Origin: Rotaria sp. Silwood1
Lineage: Eukaryota; Rotifera; Eurotatoria; Philodinida; Philodinidae
Direction of reading: 5' to 3'
Assembly: GCA_905250075.1 (NCBI GenBank)
Contig: CAJNOP010000079.1
Span: forward strand, 319,698 to 383,697
Length of the DNA stretch: 64,000 bases
Shown here: one piece after another, positions 35,001 through 47,067 of the stretch
How positions within the stretch are numbered: the first letter of the stretch is position 1
Layout: each line of letters begins with the position of its first letter
The notes under the pieces: generated by a model
What the model saw: the letters and a program-made list of their open reading frames with translations, nothing else
Told to the model about the DNA's origin: nothing
Database searches by the model: none
Translations under genes and position numbers: made by a program

Positions 35001-38000
35001 CTAACAAATTGAATGAGATTAATTTCAATTGTGAGAGTGTTTATATAGATAGATTTATCTATCAGGAGATTATCAATCTGAAATCTTCATGATAATCTTC
35101 TGAGAAATAAATCTATTTATATAAATATTCTCAATTTGAAATAATCTCATTGAATTTATTTAGTTAGATAAAACACAGAGATTAATATTTATGTTAAATT
35201 GTTTGAATTTTCGACAAAAACTTGTCAATATATTAATTCTATTGAATAATTTATTTATATATGAGTTAATTAGAGTTTTGTTGATTAATTTTAATAGGAA
35301 ATAAATTATTGTTGAAATTGAATTAAGATAAATAATCGATATAAACACAAACGAAATTAATTAAATATATAGATAATAATTAAATGTTTGATCGTATAGA
35401 ATAACTATTAAAGTTAATATAATTAATCATATGATAAATAGAAAAGATCTTTTATAATATATTGAACAATTCTATAGTTGAATATTATCAAATATATATG
35501 TATATTCGATTAATCGAATAATATCAATTAAATATAATCAATAAAAAGATCAATTTTATATTTTATTTATTTGAATAATGATTATATTATTCAATCAAAT
35601 TTAATAGTTTTTATTTTTATATTGATTAAATCAAATATATATATACTATGGACAGTCAAAAATTTCTGAGAATTTTCAAAAAGTATCGTGTAGAATTTAG
35701 TTACCTACTCAGAATTAATAAAGCAAACATATCATATTGTAGAGCAAGTCGAGACGCGTCGAATGGTATAATATTATAAATCTTGTTTTCAAAAACTTTT
35801 GAGGGAACCAAACAGGATTTATCGATAGATAGTCATGCATTCAAAGCATTGGCCATTTTGGGTCTTGGTATCAGTCGAAAGTATTTCTAAAAATAATTTT
35901 CTTATATACAATTTTGTAGAGTTTATTACGGGTTACAAGGTTATATAGTTAGTATCTCCGATCATTCTATTTTTGATAAAGAAATTTGTTGAAAACAAGA
36001 TTTATAATATATCATTTGACGCGCCTCGATTTGCTCTACAACATGGAATGTTTGCTTTATTAATTAAAATTAGCTCATCAAATTGGACACGCTACTTTTT
36101 GACTGTCTATAGTAAATAAAAAAATTTGACTAACGAATAAAAAATGAATATTAAGGTCGAAAAGTGGTATCTCAAGATATAACAGTATCTCATTTATTAT
36201 CAATAAATAATATATTAAAACGTCGTGTTATTATTTGGGATAATTTAAATGCAAATGATTATGATCAACGTCGTTTATGTATGGGACCATATACAGGTCG
36301 TTCATTAAATATTTCAAATGAAATCAATGGAATATTGTTAAATCCAAATTGTGAATTTGAATTAAATTTTATTCCGTTAAATACTCTTGGACAATGGTTT
36401 AAATTAATAAATATAAATGAAAAAGATAATAATTATAATAATAAGGATTTTATTAAAACATCTTCAATATATGAAGTTAATAAAGCATTTGAAAAATCTT
36501 TAATTGATTGGTTACCTGAATTTAATAAAATTAAATCAGCTAATGATTCACAACAAATTCTTAAAGTAAGTTTTTTTAATTTCTTATGTATTATTTAATT
36601 AAAAAAAGTAAATAATATGTTAAGATTGATAATTATCGTGAAGGAATGAGTCCAAAATGTTTAATATCATCATTAACAAGTGAAGAAAATGTCGAAGAAT
36701 CATTAAATGAAAATGTAATAAGTTGTTCATCATCAAGATTATCAAAAAGTGATATAATGGAATGTGATCATAATAAAAATAATATTTATTTAACAATAGA
36801 TGATATTCGTTTACTTGTTGAATTATTTTATTTACCTTATCAACATGGACCAAATATTCAACAAGTATTTATGGATTTCTATTGGCTTAGATTTAATTAT
36901 AATCAATATAAAAATGTAAGAAAAAACAGAATTTATTATAATAAATTTGAAAATAAAATGAAAAATTTTCATTTAAGTTAGATAATTGGCGTCGTCGTGC
37001 ATCAGTATTTAATGATAATGTTAAAGATATATCTTGTTTACGTAAAAAATTAATATCAATTGATAATCGTGCTTTACTTTATGATATTTATAATTATATT
37101 AATGATATTAATTCAACATTTATTCTTTGTTCAAAATATCTTAATTGGATTGGTTAAATATTTTTCATATTTTTATTTTTAAATTAATTAATTAATTTAT
37201 TTAAGATGACAATCAAAAAAATTCATCAGTATTTATGTCAGGTGATGAAGAACCATGGTCAAAACGAGGTGGTCTTGCTGGAGATTTTCTTGTTTGTTTC
37301 CTCTTTCTTTTATATTAAATAATTAAATAATTATTTAATAGGATTTACTTCCAATAGGTGAATTTCAATCTTTAATTAAACCAGGATTAAATTCATTATC
37401 AAATATATTTATTATTCGACCAATGACTTTAAATGATCATGTTTGTTTCATTTATAAATGAAAATAATTATTTCAATTAGTTATTTTTTAGACATCTATT
37501 TATAGATTGTGTACAACTATTTCTTATCAATATGATATTAATCATATTATCAATCAACATTCACAAATTTTAGCTGACAAGTTTGTTATTTTATTTTATT
37601 TGGACTTTTTCTTTTTATATTATATATTTAACTATAAACCATAGTAAATTAATACTATATTGATATACCTTCGTTAGACTAACTAATTCTGATATAATAA
37701 TTATTTATAATTGAGTATGAACAAAGAATTTCAACTGTTAAAGACATTAACAATTGAAAAATTTCTTTAATTAATTAATATCTTTCTATATATTAATCTT
37801 TACTCGATTATTTCTTGATGTTAAAAATGATCGAAACTTTTTTTTTGAAAAATCTTTCAAGTTAAAATAAAAAGTAAGAAAGAAAATAATCACCTTTAGA
37901 CATAGACGACAGAGATGTCCATCGCGGCTGAAACTCTGCCGCTGCCGCGCAGCGGCATTATAAAAAAAAGTTACCGCGCCGCGATGGTTTTCAAAAAAGT

Positions 38001-39012
38001 GTTTCGATTTTCACTGCTGCAACTGTATTGGACCAGAAATATTGGTACTAGTCCATCAGATTCATTCAGTCTCGGGGTGTTTCATTTGTAAACAATGAAA
38101 TTCTATTAAATTCATGCAGTTTTTCAATGTCCTCGAAAAAAAATGCTGCCGCTGCCGCGCCGCCACCGCCACGGCGGCAGCCGCGCGGCAGTGGCAGTGG
38201 CAGCGCCGCCATGGACATCTCTGATAGACTAATACGCTAAACTTTATTCTTGTCATTCGAAATTTGTCTTCACCCTATGAGATAAATCATATTTAAAAGA
38301 GACTGATAAATTATTTGTCTAAGAGATAGAATATAATAAATATTCGAAAGAAAAAAAGAAAAGTGTAAATGTATCTATTATTTTGATTAGAATAATCGGT
38401 GGATATTTGTCAAATTCATTAAATAATGTTAATCTTAGTTATGTTATTGATAATAATGAAGATAATTTATGTGGATTTTTATTAACAATAAATGAAAGTG
38501 AAAAATATGATAAATTAATTCAAACAAAATGGATTGAACAACTTAAAAATAAATATCCAGATGTTGATCAAGTTAATCATTTGTTTTTTTTTATTTTAAT
38601 TTAATTCTAAAACAAATTTCTCTTTTTCTTTTTTCTTTTTCTTTAATTATTTAGAATTTTTTTCAATTAATCGAATGTCCACAATGGATTTATGATAAAT
38701 ATTCTGTTCGTATACAAATATTTATTGATTTAACAATAAAAACAGATGAAATCTATCATATTGGATGTAAATTAATGAAAATTCTTATTGAAAATCTTTC
38801 TCAACAAGGTTTTTCTAAATAAAATCTATATATGTTAATTATTAATTTAATAAATAAAATATATGTTTTTCTTAATAGGTTATAATGGATGTCATGTTTT
38901 GTTAGATGAAACAAATATTTGTTTACATAAATATTATTTATATCTTGGATTTACTGATATACCAAATATTGATCAAAATGACCATTTTATTCTGCTTGCT
39001 AAAAAATTTTAA
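32053..39012 (+). CDS. Protein O-GlcNAcase (GH84) with C-terminal GNAT-like domain
   Basis: Fourteen exons: 32053-32089, 32876-32927, 32991-33219, 33276-33447, 33513-33611, 36156-36565, 36625-36915, 36978-37152, 37206-37291, 37342-37440, 37492-37580, 38391-38571, 38655-38808, 38879-39012. Phases agree throughout, giving 735 aa. The start CGVIEGYYGRPWS matches the GH84 entry motif. The catalytic Asp pair is in LLFDDIES (D120, D121), and NTYVYAPKDD and IIWDNLNANDYDQRR are also conserved. The helical stalk and a C-terminal acetyltransferase-like domain (GFLLTINES, HVLLDETN, YYLYLGF) follow, as in animal OGA. It removes O-linked GlcNAc from nuclear and cytosolic proteins. Human OGA is longer, mainly in disordered regions. 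Introns 1, 5 and 11 are long; 5 and 11 carry mobile elements. It appears intact. Confidence 0.92.
33641..34260. repeat. Tandem repeat in OGA intron 5, 354 bp period
   Basis: Two copies start TGTGTACTCAAAAAGTGAGT at 33641 and 33995. Both contain GTCCGTCCGTCCG-type runs, ACAATATCTCGGTCGAGTTC and GAAGATGAGAAGGA. Divergence is moderate. It is probably a dispersed mobile repeat, tandemly duplicated within the 2.5 kb intron 33612-36155. Confidence 0.75.
35646..36112. mobile_element. Tc1/mariner-type MITE in OGA intron 5
   Basis: The termini CTATGGACAGTCAAAAA and TTTTTGACTGTCTATAG are inverted repeats flanked by TA on both sides (35644-35645 and 36113-36114). Inside, a second pair of complementary stretches (GTAGAGCAAGTCGAGACGCG on the left; CGCGCCTCGATTTGCTCTAC on the right) extends the symmetry. 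At 467 bp with no coding region it is non-autonomous. Confidence 0.8.
37910..38223. mobile_element. hAT-type MITE in OGA intron 11, 314 bp
   Basis: It starts CAGAGATGTCCATCGCGGC and ends GCCGCCATGGACATCTCTG, the same termini as the element at 6355-7205. Flanking 8 bp are ATAGACGA and ATAGACTA (7/8 duplication). GC-rich subterminal repeats (GCTGCCGCGC) stand out in an AT-rich intron. Non-autonomous. Confidence 0.88.
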
Positions 39013-39825
39013 AATAATCATTCTTTTTCTTGTTTGTTTTTGCTTCAAATAATTTAATCGATTGTGATCATATTAATAAATAAGATAGCAATTATTATTT
39101 TTATTCAATCTTCAGTTTTACTTTAAATAATATATTCAAAATAAAATAAAGAAAAGAAAATTTCTATTAATAGAATTGTTTTATAAATAACGATTCTGTT
39201 TTTTTTATTAGACATGCATTGGTTTGTTATAATTCTAATAAAGAATTTTCAATCTAGTTACTATATCGATTCTATTTATGATCTTAATATATTTGGAAAA
39301 AACTAAGATTTTACAATCAACAGTATAATCTTACAAGAATTTAATTGAATTATTTTCTTTTCAGTTTGAACAAATCAGCAAGGAACATTGGTAAATATTA
39401 TAGACTTAAATAAGAAACAGAGCAATTAACTTGATTATGAAATAATAACAATTGTTGTTTATATATAATTACAATTAAAATAATCAAATAAAAAATGTTC
39501 ATTTTGTCAGATATAATTTTGTCGATTGTTGGAATAAAATTAAATGATAATAAAGTAAAAGACAATCAATAAAATAGTTCTGATTATTATTTTTGAAAAT
39601 AATAGATCAAGAATTATTTATTTACTCTATTAGCAATTTTATTTATTATTTCGTAATTTATATTTAAAAATTTTTGTTTTGATTCTATAAAAAAGAGAAT
39701 AAGAATTCTATTGATTGATATATGTATTTATTATTTTAATAAAGATAATTGTTAATCATTGTTAGACAATTCTAAAAGAAATAAAAATCGTATGAGGAAA
39801 CGAATTTAGTTTGGTTGATTTATTT
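39013..39825. other. Intergenic, no gene seen
   Basis: AT-rich 3' flank of the O-GlcNAcase gene up to a large inverted-repeat element. Nothing recognised. Confidence 0.45.
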
Positions 39826-42800
39826 ATACTTTAATGTACTTTAACGTACTTCATGTACTTTAAAGTACTTCATTATACTTAGGCTTAGGGATTTAGTTGT
39901 CTGAAATTTAAGCTAGCTGATAGCTGGTGACGAAGTAACGACAATTGCGAGACCTCGACCTTTCAGGTAAGAAAGAGTATTTCGAGAAAATAAAGATATT
40001 CTATAAAGGTTCACGAAAGCAAATCTGGGTCGTAGAATCCGAATTTGCAATTGGTTTCTCAAAATTTCGAAGTGGATTTTTGGGCTAAGGAAGGAGTATT
40101 TCAGGGAAATAACGCCCCATAATAAAGGTTGACGAGAGTAAATCCGGACCGGGGAATCCGAATCCGCAATCGGTTTCTCAAAATTTAAAAGTAGATTTTT
40201 GGGCCAAGGAGGTGGTATTTCAGGGAAATACTAATTTCTTATAAACGTTGACGATAAGTATTGGAGTGAAGAGTTTTGAGTATACAAGTTATAGGTGCGA
40301 AAATTGGTAGAAATGCGTGATTGTGTAGAATCGGACCGCTCGTCTTTGCTTGAAGTTAAGAGGACAAGGAAGAAAAATTTGAGAAGACCTTTTACTAGCT
40401 TATGGGTTTCCCAAATACATTTCCATGGATCCTGTGGATTCCTGGTGTTTCGTTATGGAAAACCGTCTTTTAGATTTAGATACAACAACAAGATATTCTT
40501 ATTAAAAGTACCTTTCACCGTTTGAAAGCCTGTTCTTTTGCACTTAGCTGAGTAGAGTTTGCGTTGTCTCCTGAAAACTGTTTTCCTGAATGCTGGGTCT
40601 TCTTGGTAAAAGCTAGGGATATCAAGTATAGAATGAAAGGCGATCTGTTCAGAACCGGTTTGAATTTGCGTAATAATTGGTCACGGCTTTTGATTCTGAA
40701 TGGATGCCTTGGGAACAGGAATGCAGTACGTAACGAAGTCGTTGGCATGGCTGGAGCTTCTATTGAGAAAGGTAGTATGATAAAGATCTTGCACAGAACA
40801 TGTCTATTTATGAATTACCTGTAGGCATGCTATTATTTCGAATAGTAAGAGAAAGTAATTGATGCGCTATTTTCAGTGTTGAGTGGAAGTTCGTTTAAGA
40901 AGGTTGAATTCGTAAAGAGGATATACTCCGTATTGTTATTGGACTCAGTAATATATGATACTGAAGAAGCATAGAGAAAGATATATACATGAATAAAATT
41001 GGATCAAAGAATATGTCTCGTAACAAGTAGATCCTTTTTAGTGTAGACGCTGTGAACACTCGATTTTTCGTAGAACTTCAGAATTGCTATCAACTTCATT
41101 ATGATAGTTATTGTTTCAACATTTCTATCTTCGTCAATGCTTACCAGTTAATCATATATTTCCGCAAAATGGCATCCTGTCAAAAATCTTATTGCATCCT
41201 ACTTTGCTTTTTCATCGAGAGCTATTGATAAAGGATAAAAAAAAGATCTGTTATGCGTATTGAAAGGGATTTTTAAGGACAGCACAGGACGGCAAGCGAT
41301 GACAAAAGGCCGGTAGCGACTATGGGCAGCCATTAGTCATGATCGAAAATCAAAAGAACTAACAAAGATTACTTAGGACTCTCAGGTATACCGGTTGACC
41401 ACTGAGGATCGCTAGGGGCTATGAAGAACTGCCGGAGTTTCCACACAAGTAACAGAAGCTATCAGTAACCCCAAGGCACCAACAGTGTCAACTATTTTTA
41501 ATGGCACGAATGCTCATGGATCCTGACACTCACCCCAGAGAGTAGCAGGCTTTGAGATACTACCAAATCTATTCATACAAATGATAAAAATCAAAGTATT
41601 TTATAAATCCTTTGTCTGAGTTCTTTTAATAATGAATCTCGTGTTGCAAGCAGTAAACTATGCCTCACAAGAAGCATTGAAAACCGTCAACATAAAAGGA
41701 ACATAAGGAATTCCCGAATCGCACTGTATTCGTAGTCCTAAACTGAATCTTTGAGCTCTCAGCCTTGCATCATGAACTTCTTATCGATCTCAGTGAGCCC
41801 TACATGCCCATAGAAGTTTAATATGCCACGAAACTTCAGAGACGCATAGATCTTTCCAAACCAAAGAAATACGCATCATTGGATGAAGTGATGCAAGCTG
41901 CGACTTTGTGCAATGCATAACTTCACCCTTCATAAATTTGAACGGTCAATGTGTGGATCTCCTCAAATCTAATTACAAGAGCCTCAATTTATGCGCACAC
42001 CATCACCAATGCACCCACGTCCAAAAGCGTAACTTCAGCCACAACACTCTTTGATGGTTTTGCTGCATTGCTTCACTGGCTTACAATATACAAACACATA
42101 CTTGCAGTTCCGCAAGTCAGTTTCATGTAAAAATATTCCTTGAATTTGAATATACTATCGATGTCAGCGAAGCGAGTCGCTATCAAACCTTCAACTCTGA
42201 AAACATCATTAAAGTATCTCATACCTAAACACCATTTTGAACGACCAGTTGGAGTAATAACCTACAGACTCACGCCATTACTAGGAAATACATTAAAAGT
42301 AAGCTCAGCAACGAAAAGTTTTCACAACAGATAATATGAGATCTTATCATAGATGCTCATCTTCCTATAACAACCCTTTCTTCATCTAAAAATCGAGTTC
42401 TCGATTTCGAGAAACTGATTGCAGATTCTGATTCCTCGTCCTCGATTTAATTTCGTCGACTATTATTGTAAATCATTATTTCCCGAGAACATCCCTTCTT
42501 TAACCCAAAACTTCACTTCGAAACTTTGAGAAAACGATTGCGGATTCAGATTGCGCTACCCATATTTACTTCGTGAACCTTTATGAAAAATCGTTATTTT
42601 CTCGAAATACTCTTCTTTAGCCGAAAGGTCGAGGTCTCGCAATTATTGTTACTTCGTTATCAGTGACCTGGTAACATAACGGTAAATGCCTACTACTAAT
42701 TCCACTTCATTGTATTTCAACGTACATCAATATACTTTACAGTACTTCAATGTACTTTAAAGTATTTTAATGTACTTTAATGTACTTCGCGATACTTCGC

Positions 42801-42826
42801 TGTACTTTAAAGTACAATAGTACGAT
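39826..42826. mobile_element. 3 kb element with long terminal inverted repeats and GTAC-rich tips
   Basis: Both ends carry tandem variants of TACTTTAATGTACTT (39826-39885 and about 42713-42826). Inside these, about 39930-40090 is a clear reverse complement of about 42510-42665: GCGAGACCTCGACCTTTC pairs with GAAAGGTCGAGGTCTCGC, and TTTCGAGAAAATAA with TTATTTTCTCGAAA. The left arm continues as tandem subrepeats of roughly 120 bp (GGTTTCTCAAAATTT at about 40050 and about 40170). The interior has only short open frames and no transposase that can be recognised; about 41760-41910 has an interrupted frame of unknown origin. Superfamily unknown. Confidence 0.72.
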
Positions 42827-43894
42827 GTTTCCCCCTTGTTTTCATCCCTTGTTCTCATGATGACTTGTGATTATCTTGAAACTTCTTTTCTGCTAACTGA
42901 TCACTTGGTTTTCGAACAATTCTGCATTTATTACTACTTGTAATTCAGTAAAAAAGAATTCTTCATAATTCATCTGGAGCATGGCGTAAAAAATGAAAAA
43001 TTAGACGAAATATTAGTTATTTATTACTTCATAATTGGTAAGAGAGCAGAGGAGAAATTATAAAAGTACCTGAGATGATTTGTTTCATGTTTTTTTTTAA
43101 CTAAATAGTTGTTATTGGAAGATAAAGAGAAATTGTAGAAGTATTTTTAACCTGTTCAAAATAGATTTTATAGAGGAACCTTTTTTATTCATCTGGAGCA
43201 ATCTTGAAAGAAAAAAAAAGAAAATTATCTTATGTAAAGTGTCGAGCTTTCCATGCTGCATCTTTTAGTATATTTTGTGTTTTTTTCATACGACATTTTA
43301 AGCGTTTGAAAACTGAAATACAAAATGCGGTTATTTAATATGCCCCATCCATTATGATCTAATGGTATCAGCTAGTTTTACACAAAAACAACTCTTATCA
43401 AACTGTTTTCTTTTTATTTTGATATTAAGTGAAGATTGACCAAATACCAGGAAGAAATAGAGATTTATTTTCTCTATCACTGCATAAAAAAAAACGAAAT
43501 TTTTTCAAGCTTTCTATACGGAAATAAGATAACGATTGCACTACTGTTTGTATGCCCTAAATATAAAATACAATGTTCTTAATGAAGAATTCATTCTATG
43601 TCAGATGAAAATTAATTAGTTTAATCAATAATTAATAATCACTTTTTTAAAAATTTTCTATGTAAACAAAGTGTGCATTATTGATATTATGTACGACAAT
43701 AAATCAAGGATTCGATATCTATGGATAACAAGTACAAAGAAAAGAAAAAACCTAGGTCAATCAAAAGCAAATATAGAATAGACGAGATGATGATATTAAC
43801 GATATGTTTTAACAAAGAATAGACAAATCGAGGTACATATTATGTGATTATACTGTAATAGACTACAAAAGACTTATTCGAACAGAGAAAAGAG
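42827..43894. other. No gene seen
   Basis: AT-rich spacer between two mobile elements, no coding evidence. The phrase TTTCCCCCTTG near 42830 resembles the terminus of the next element. Confidence 0.45.
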
Positions 43895-44306
43895 CAAGGG
43901 GGAAACGGCGGATTCCGGATTCCCAGAATTCCCACGGGATTTCCAGGATTCCCACGGGATTCCCGTGGGAATCCAGGGAATCCGCCGTTTCCCCCTTGAT
44001 TTTGAGAGTCTTGTTCTAATTCTCCAAGTTCTGAGTCAACTTCTTCGTCATCATTGTCATCACTAGTATGTTTGGCCTGTTTATTTTTGATGATTACTTT
44101 ATCTATTGATGACTCTTAGACACAGGATTCCCTGGATTCCTAGGATTCCCATGGGATTCCCGGGATTCTCAGGATTCCCGTGGGATTCCCTGGATTCCCT
44201 GGATTCCCATTGGATTCCCAGGATTTCCAAGATTCCCAGGATTCCCAGGATTCCCATGGGATTCCCTTGGGATTCGGAATCCCGGGGATCCGCCGTTTCC
44301 CCCTTG
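43895..44306. mobile_element. Palindromic GGGATTCCC-rich element(s)
   Basis: The left terminus is CAAGGGGGAAACGGCGGATT. An exact inverted copy ends at 43998, making a hairpin of 104 bp. A second right-type terminus ends at 44306 (CCGCCGTTTCCCCCTTG) after a long run of GGATTCCC variants (44125-44290). It could be two related short elements or one element with an internal duplication. No coding region is credible; the open frame over the run is low complexity. Confidence 0.65.
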
Positions 44307-44352
44307 ATCGAAATGGTTATGATGCAAAAGTAACAAATATTTTTTAGTACAA

Positions 44353-45417
44353 AATTTATCGTTGAAACATCTTCAAAAGGATATTTAAAAAATCATTTAA
44401 ACAAGTACGTTTTCTCTTTCTATGTATTGCTTATTAAACGAATACAAATTTATGTAGATTTGGTCAAACAATATGTGTCATCCACAAGATACAGTTATCA
44501 GTAAAACATGCCTTAATCCAAAAGAATTTACTCGTATTATATTTACATCGGATTTAAAACGATTTCAAATGGATAAATTCGATGATGATGATTTTGTTTC
44601 ATTATTTAAACGATGTGCTTATAATGTAGTTATATCAACTGGTTGTAAAGTAGCACTTAATAGTAAATGTATTCCTATAAGATTTTTTTCAATTCAATTT
44701 CTAAAAATTTTTTTTTGTTTCTTTTTTGTAAACAAATGATATATGTTGATGTATATTGAAACAACAGAAAAAAAAGAAATTGTTTATAAAAAAAGTCAAT
44801 GATCGTTGGGATATTGGCGTTGCCAAAAATGATTATAATAATGATTTTCAACAAGCCAGCTTTGTTAATTCAATCTTAACATCAGAAAATGGTAAACATA
44901 TTGATTATATAACTGAACAAATATGTCCAAAACTTGCTGAACATATAAAAAAGAAAAGTAAAGCTGCTGCTGCTGCTGAAAATCTTAAACCAATGCAAGT
45001 TGAAAATCATTTATTTATATGTGTTAATTATTTAATTGAATATCTGGAATTTGAATCACAAGCTAAACAAAACAAATTAGCAACTGAAGGTAAACATTTT
45101 TGTTCAACATGTCCATTAAAAGATGATAAAAATTTTTTAAAAGATATTATAAAAAAAATCAGAATTGTTCAATTATTTATTAATTGGGCTTGAGCATCGA
45201 CAAGATGCTAAATTACAAAAACAAAGTGGTTCAAAAACATCGAAATTATAAGGTATAACGAAATTAGATTATGACAATCATGATGGAACAAAAAGTTCTC
45301 AATATTGTACATTAATTGTAACTGAAGAAGATTCAGCTAAAGCACTTGCTGTAGCTGCCCTTGGTGTTATCGGTCGAGATCGTTATGGTCTTTATCTATT
45401 TTCTTTGTTGTTTTAGA
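44353..45417 (+). pseudogene. DNA topoisomerase II fragment (pseudogene)
   Basis: Segments of the eukaryotic topoisomerase II ATPase/transducer region are readable in order: FIVETSSKGYLKNHLNK, FTSDLKRFQMDKFDDDDF, then NDRWDIGVAKNDY, QQASFVNSILTSENGKHIDY, VENHLFICVNYLI and FCSTCPLKD. After in-frame stops and a frame change comes the Toprim start, CTLIVTEEDSAKALAVAALG, where the family motif is normally EGDSA. The frame ends about 45417. The N-terminal ATPase core, most of Toprim and the breakage-reunion domain are absent. Stops, frame changes and the lost Gly show it is non-functional; a full-length source gene is expected elsewhere in the genome. Confidence 0.85.
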
Positions 45418-45861
45418 GATTTTAAAGTAGTTATGCTTAATTTAAATGATGATTTAAATAAATAAAAATATTTTGATGAATATCAAGCATGAATACTTCC
45501 TTTAAATGTTAATCAATATAAACGATGACTGGTAACAATATTAGTTAGTTTCAATTAAAAACAAAGTAAATAAATATTTTAGACAAATTCGTCATACAAT
45601 GTTGCTATTTAAATATTTAATAATGATAAATAAACGTTATTTAAAAAATTAAATATAATCATAACATCAATTGTTAGAACTGCTATATCATTAATCAAAC
45701 TTGATTAAGATCAAAAGATCATGTAAATGTTAAATTTCTTAAAATGATGTTTTTGTTTGATAAATATTTTTTCTTATAAACGATTCCAATAAAAAATTTT
45801 GTTTAGCTCTATGAAACTGATCAATAGAAACGAAAGAAAACTTATAAAAATGAGTCAATAG

Positions 45862-46444
45862 ATGAGTCTGTTTTATTTTCTTCATAAATATTCTAAAGAT
45901 CTTTTATGTTTTAGAGTTTTTTCGATGTCTAAAAAATTTTTATCGGCATTATTATATTTATATAAGGGAAAAACAGATAAAAATATTATGGAACAATTCT
46001 TGGTTATAACTCATTGGGCATTTATAAACGAAAATTTTCTGGTGAATGGAAAATCATCTGAAGTATGAAATGATGTTTATTAATTATTTTTATTATTTCC
46101 ATTTTACAGGAAAGTGAACTTTTGTTCTTTGAAGAATAAAAAGACGAACATTCAGAAAAAGGTCCAAATCCTCATGTTATTATGAAATTCAAGAAAAATA
46201 ATCGTGTATGGAAGGTTCAATGTCTGTTAGAAGATGATAGTTATGTTCTTATATGTGGCATTGAAAATAAGGAATGGCCACCATCGATCATGAAAATTCA
46301 AGAACATACTAATAATAAGTAAATATATCCTTATTTTTCTATTAGACTTATTTTTCAAAACTTTTTTCTAGTGGAACATTAAAAGTAGATGAAATGGCCG
46401 ACAAGATTATTCATCGTATTCGAACAACACAACATCAACTTTAA
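45862..46444 (+). pseudogene. Unidentified gene remnant
   Basis: Three segments read as exons: about 45862-46062 (contains HWAFINENFLVNGKSSE), about 46110-46319 (contains HVIMKFKKNNRVWKVQCLLE) and about 46373-46444 (contains VDEMADKIIHRIRTTQ, then TAA), joined by plausible short GT-AG introns. A TAA at about 46137 interrupts the second segment. The residue pattern looks like real protein, but I do not recognise the family. It may be unrelated to the topoisomerase fragment upstream. Confidence 0.45.
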
Positions 46445-46651
46445 CAAGCAAAAAAAAAGATGTTTTATTATTATGGAACATTAACTATTATTAATCTTTT
46501 TTTTCTCACTTTTATTTTTGTCGTGATCTTTCTTTATTCACTTTTAACTAAGTCTTTATCTATATCTTTTTGCTTGATTTTCTTTTCAAAAAACTTCATA
46601 TTGTTCCATCAAAACATCATATTTTATTATTATTAATAAACATTTAACATA

Positions 46652-46967
46652 CAGTTGGTCAAAAAAGTATCCGACCATCCTTTTTTAGCCTCATACAAAG
46701 ACTTCATTCAAATAAACTCTTTATAAAGGCGGACTCTTGTAAAACTTATATAAGATAGAGAGCTTTGCTTGCTCTATCCAATGATGGTTTTCGGGTAAAA
46801 AACCAATATGTCTTGACATTAAAAATCAGTTTTTACGGACAATCATAAAATTTTCAGGAAAAAGAGATCTTTGACAAATTCGATGGCGCATTTGAATTGA
46901 AAAACCACATATGCAGTTTTATAGAGCAGCTCAAGATGCATCAAATAGTGTATAAAAAGTTGCATTT
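46652..46967. mobile_element. Possible Tc1-like terminus running into the gap
   Basis: CAGTTGGTCAAAAAAGTATC preceded by TA resembles Tc1-family termini. No partner terminus is visible because the assembly gap begins at 46968. No transposase sequence is present on the left side. Confidence 0.4.
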
Positions 46968-47067
46968 NNNNNNNNNNNNNNNNNNNNNNNNNNNNNNNNN
47001 NNNNNNNNNNNNNNNNNNNNNNNNNNNNNNNNNNNNNNNNNNNNNNNNNNNNNNNNNNNNNNNNNNN
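46968..47067. other. Assembly gap (100 N)
   Basis: Exactly 100 unknown bases, the usual size for a gap of unknown length. Continuity across it cannot be judged from the sequence. Confidence 0.99.

Noticed and set aside
40295..40824. Transposase gene of the 3 kb inverted-repeat element
   Set aside because: Short overlapping frames with no DDE-type or other transposase motif.
44106..44333. Repetitive Ile/Pro/Arg/Phe open frame
   Set aside because: It lies wholly on the GGATTCCC repeat run of a palindromic element.
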